A DNA stretch of 64,000 nt from Laceyella tengchongensis (GTDB lineage Bacteria > Bacillota > Bacilli > Thermoactinomycetales > Thermoactinomycetaceae): assembly GCF_900182735.1 (NCBI RefSeq), contig NZ_FXTU01000002.1, positions 62,001-126,000 on the forward strand. Reading direction: 5' to 3'. Both the position numbers and the translations under genes were made by a program. This document shows, piece after piece, positions 62,735-64,000 of this stretch; the first letter of the stretch is position 1, and every line of letters starts with the position of its first letter. Below the pieces are notes generated by a model. It did not search any database, was not told the origin of the DNA, and saw nothing but the letters and a program-made list of their open reading frames with translations.

Positions 62735-64000
62735 TCACAAAAAGGGATCATATTCATCATAGACAACCCCTTTTCCAGTCACCCTTGATGAATCAAAGTC
62801 ATATTGGCAATCGTACATGTACAAATGCCTGATATTTGACGGAAGAGGAGATACCTTATTTTTAGCTAGATACCTAGGAATACTGATCACTTGTTGCTCA
62901 ATTTCAAAATAAATTTGTCTCTTTTCTACTTTATATTTTTTCAAGCGATCCCAGTCTTTTTGTTTTCGAGCTTGATATTCTAATCTTTTTAATTCATCAT
63001 ATTTTTCAAATTGGGGCCACAACTCATCACACTTTTGCCTTGGAATCACCTGAACACGGTCAACCTCACGCATTATTTGATGTGCTTCATTTCTCCCAAT
63101 TTCATTGGCAGGAGGGTGCTCCAATATTTTCAGAGCTTTTTCGAATTCTCTATAGTAAGCAGTCTGTTGCAATCTCTCAGTTTTGTACATTTCTGCGACT
63201 AGATTCACTTTCTCTTCTTCTGAAAGAAATTGCCCATGATACGGTAGAAGGAATTCTTTGCTTAACTGAAACAGTTCAGGGTGATATACTGCATTTGCTC
63301 CAATACCTGATACGTTCTGCGTATATACATATACATTTGCCTCCAAACCCGAATAGGAACGACTACGATAACATCTCCCCATACGTTGAAACAAACTGTC
63401 TAGCACAGAAAGTTCCGTATAAAGAACATCAAAATCAACGTCAATCGATGCCTCTACTACTTGAGTGGTGATCCATATCCCTGACTCCTGATTCCTCATA
63501 CAATCATTGGGTGCAAAAGTAAGGATTTTTTTCTCTAAAGCAGCACGATCTCCTAATGTAAACTGGGAATGGAGTAGATGAGAAGATACACCCTGATCCT
63601 TCAAAGCTTCATACATCTTGATACTTTGTTTGACTGTATTGCAGATAACGAGCACTTTCTTTCGCTTTCCTTTATCCACAATGTCCTCTACTGCATCCAA
63701 TAGGCTGTTTTCTTCCACACTGATTCGATGCCGAATTAAGTCATTTGTAAATGTTTCATAAAGGTAATCCCCTCCAAGCGAAAGTCCCATTTCATTCATT
63801 TTTTCTAAGAAAAATGTAGGCATAGTTGCCGTCATGATCAAAAATTTGCCACCCAGTTGATGAATCCGTTGAATTCCTTTTAATAGCACAGCCGCAATTC
63901 TTGGGGAGTAAGCCTGAATTTCATCAATAACAAGTTTGGAATAAGATAAAGTGGCTAACCATTTTTCATGACCTTTAAAGTAGAATGGAAATGTTAGTAT
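62735..64000 (-). CDS. cas3: CRISPR-associated helicase Cas3, C-terminal part (cut by the window edge)
   Basis: The frame is open to the right-hand end; 422 residues are visible and no start or HD nuclease domain is in view. Helicase motifs: LVIDEIQAYSPRIAAVLLKG (Walker B, DEIQ variant of DExH), MTATMPTFFLEKM (motif III), VLVICNTVKQSIKMYEAL (motif IV), ESGIWITTQVVEASIDVDFD (motif V) and LFQRMGRCYRSRS (motif VI). Cas3 unwinds and degrades DNA marked by Cascade. A gene start seen at 63889 (GTG) is internal. Cascade genes (cas6, cas8b, cas7, cas5) are expected to the right, outside the window. Confidence 0.95.
   Translation of the reverse strand: MLTFPFYFKGHEKWLATLSYSKLVIDEIQAYSPRIAAVLLKGIQRIHQLGGKFLIMTATMPTFFLEKMNEMGLSLGGDYLYETFTNDLIRHRISVEENSLLDAVEDIVDKGKRKKVLVICNTVKQSIKMYEALKDQGVSSHLLHSQFTLGDRAALEKKILTFAPNDCMRNQESGIWITTQVVEASIDVDFDVLYTELSVLDSLFQRMGRCYRSRSYSGLEANVYVYTQNVSGIGANAVYHPELFQLSKEFLLPYHGQFLSEEEKVNLVAEMYKTERLQQTAYYREFEKALKILEHPPANEIGRNEAHQIMREVDRVQVIPRQKCDELWPQFEKYDELKRLEYQARKQKDWDRLKKYKVEKRQIYFEIEQQVISIPRYLAKNKVSPLPSNIRHLYMYDCQYDFDSSRVTGKGVVYDEYDPFL

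Overview
The window reads as a chromosomal segment of a Gram-positive, Bacillus-type organism with mid GC content. Its SteT, DctA, YumC-like and YfiY/YfiZ-like proteins, lipoboxes, strong AGGAGG ribosome binding sites and Bacillus-style NRPS docking (COM) segments all point to Bacillales. A member of the Thermoactinomycetaceae is my best guess; this is inference from protein style, not a database match. No rRNA or tRNA gene was seen.

Layout. 1-7.8 kb (minus strand): a possible gene remnant, an FAH-family enzyme, an ABC-F ATPase behind a leader peptide and attenuator, dctA, an orphan oligopeptide-binding lipoprotein and steT. 8.4-12 kb: a cysteine dioxygenase, a secreted protein with crystallin-like motifs, a chitin-type LPMO (AA10) with a candidate NagR/DasR operator, and an unknown 375-residue protein. 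12.2-17.5 kb (plus strand): a response regulator and kinase pair, an ABC exporter (ATPase and permease) and a DUF4097-type lipoprotein, which look like an envelope-stress or drug-response set. 17.5-46.5 kb (minus strand): two giant NRPS genes. 48-49.3 kb: a divergent MFS exporter. 49.4-54.4 kb (minus strand): a siderophore uptake operon (ATPase, binding lipoprotein, two permeases, ferredoxin-NADP-type reductase) with two candidate Fur boxes. 54.7-59.7 kb: a BNR-repeat protein, a MITE-like scar fused to a GyrI-like gene remnant, a TSUP transporter, a GNAT acetyltransferase, an Imm11/DUF1629-like protein and an unknown protein. 59.9-64 kb (minus strand): a ten-repeat CRISPR array, a decayed second leader-repeat unit, cas2, a frameshifted cas1, cas4, and the C-terminal part of cas3, which runs off the window. 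The cas set suggests type I-B.

The NRPS system is the centrepiece. NRPS1 (5031 residues) reads Cdegenerate-A-T / C-A-T-E / C-A-T / C-A-T-E. NRPS2 (4590 residues) reads C-A-T / C-A-T / C-A-T / C-A-T-E. NRPS1 ends in a TPSDFS donor docking segment and NRPS2 starts with an LSPMQE acceptor, so the order is NRPS1 then NRPS2. Codes read by eye give: aliphatic, D-unknown, unknown, D-Ser, Thr, Leu, Phe, D-aliphatic. The line ends in an epimerase, with no thioesterase, reductase or onward docking segment in this locus. The starter C domain has lost its HHxxxDG histidines. Product and release mechanism are therefore open. The flanking MFS exporter and the two-component/ABC/lipoprotein set are candidates for export and self-protection.
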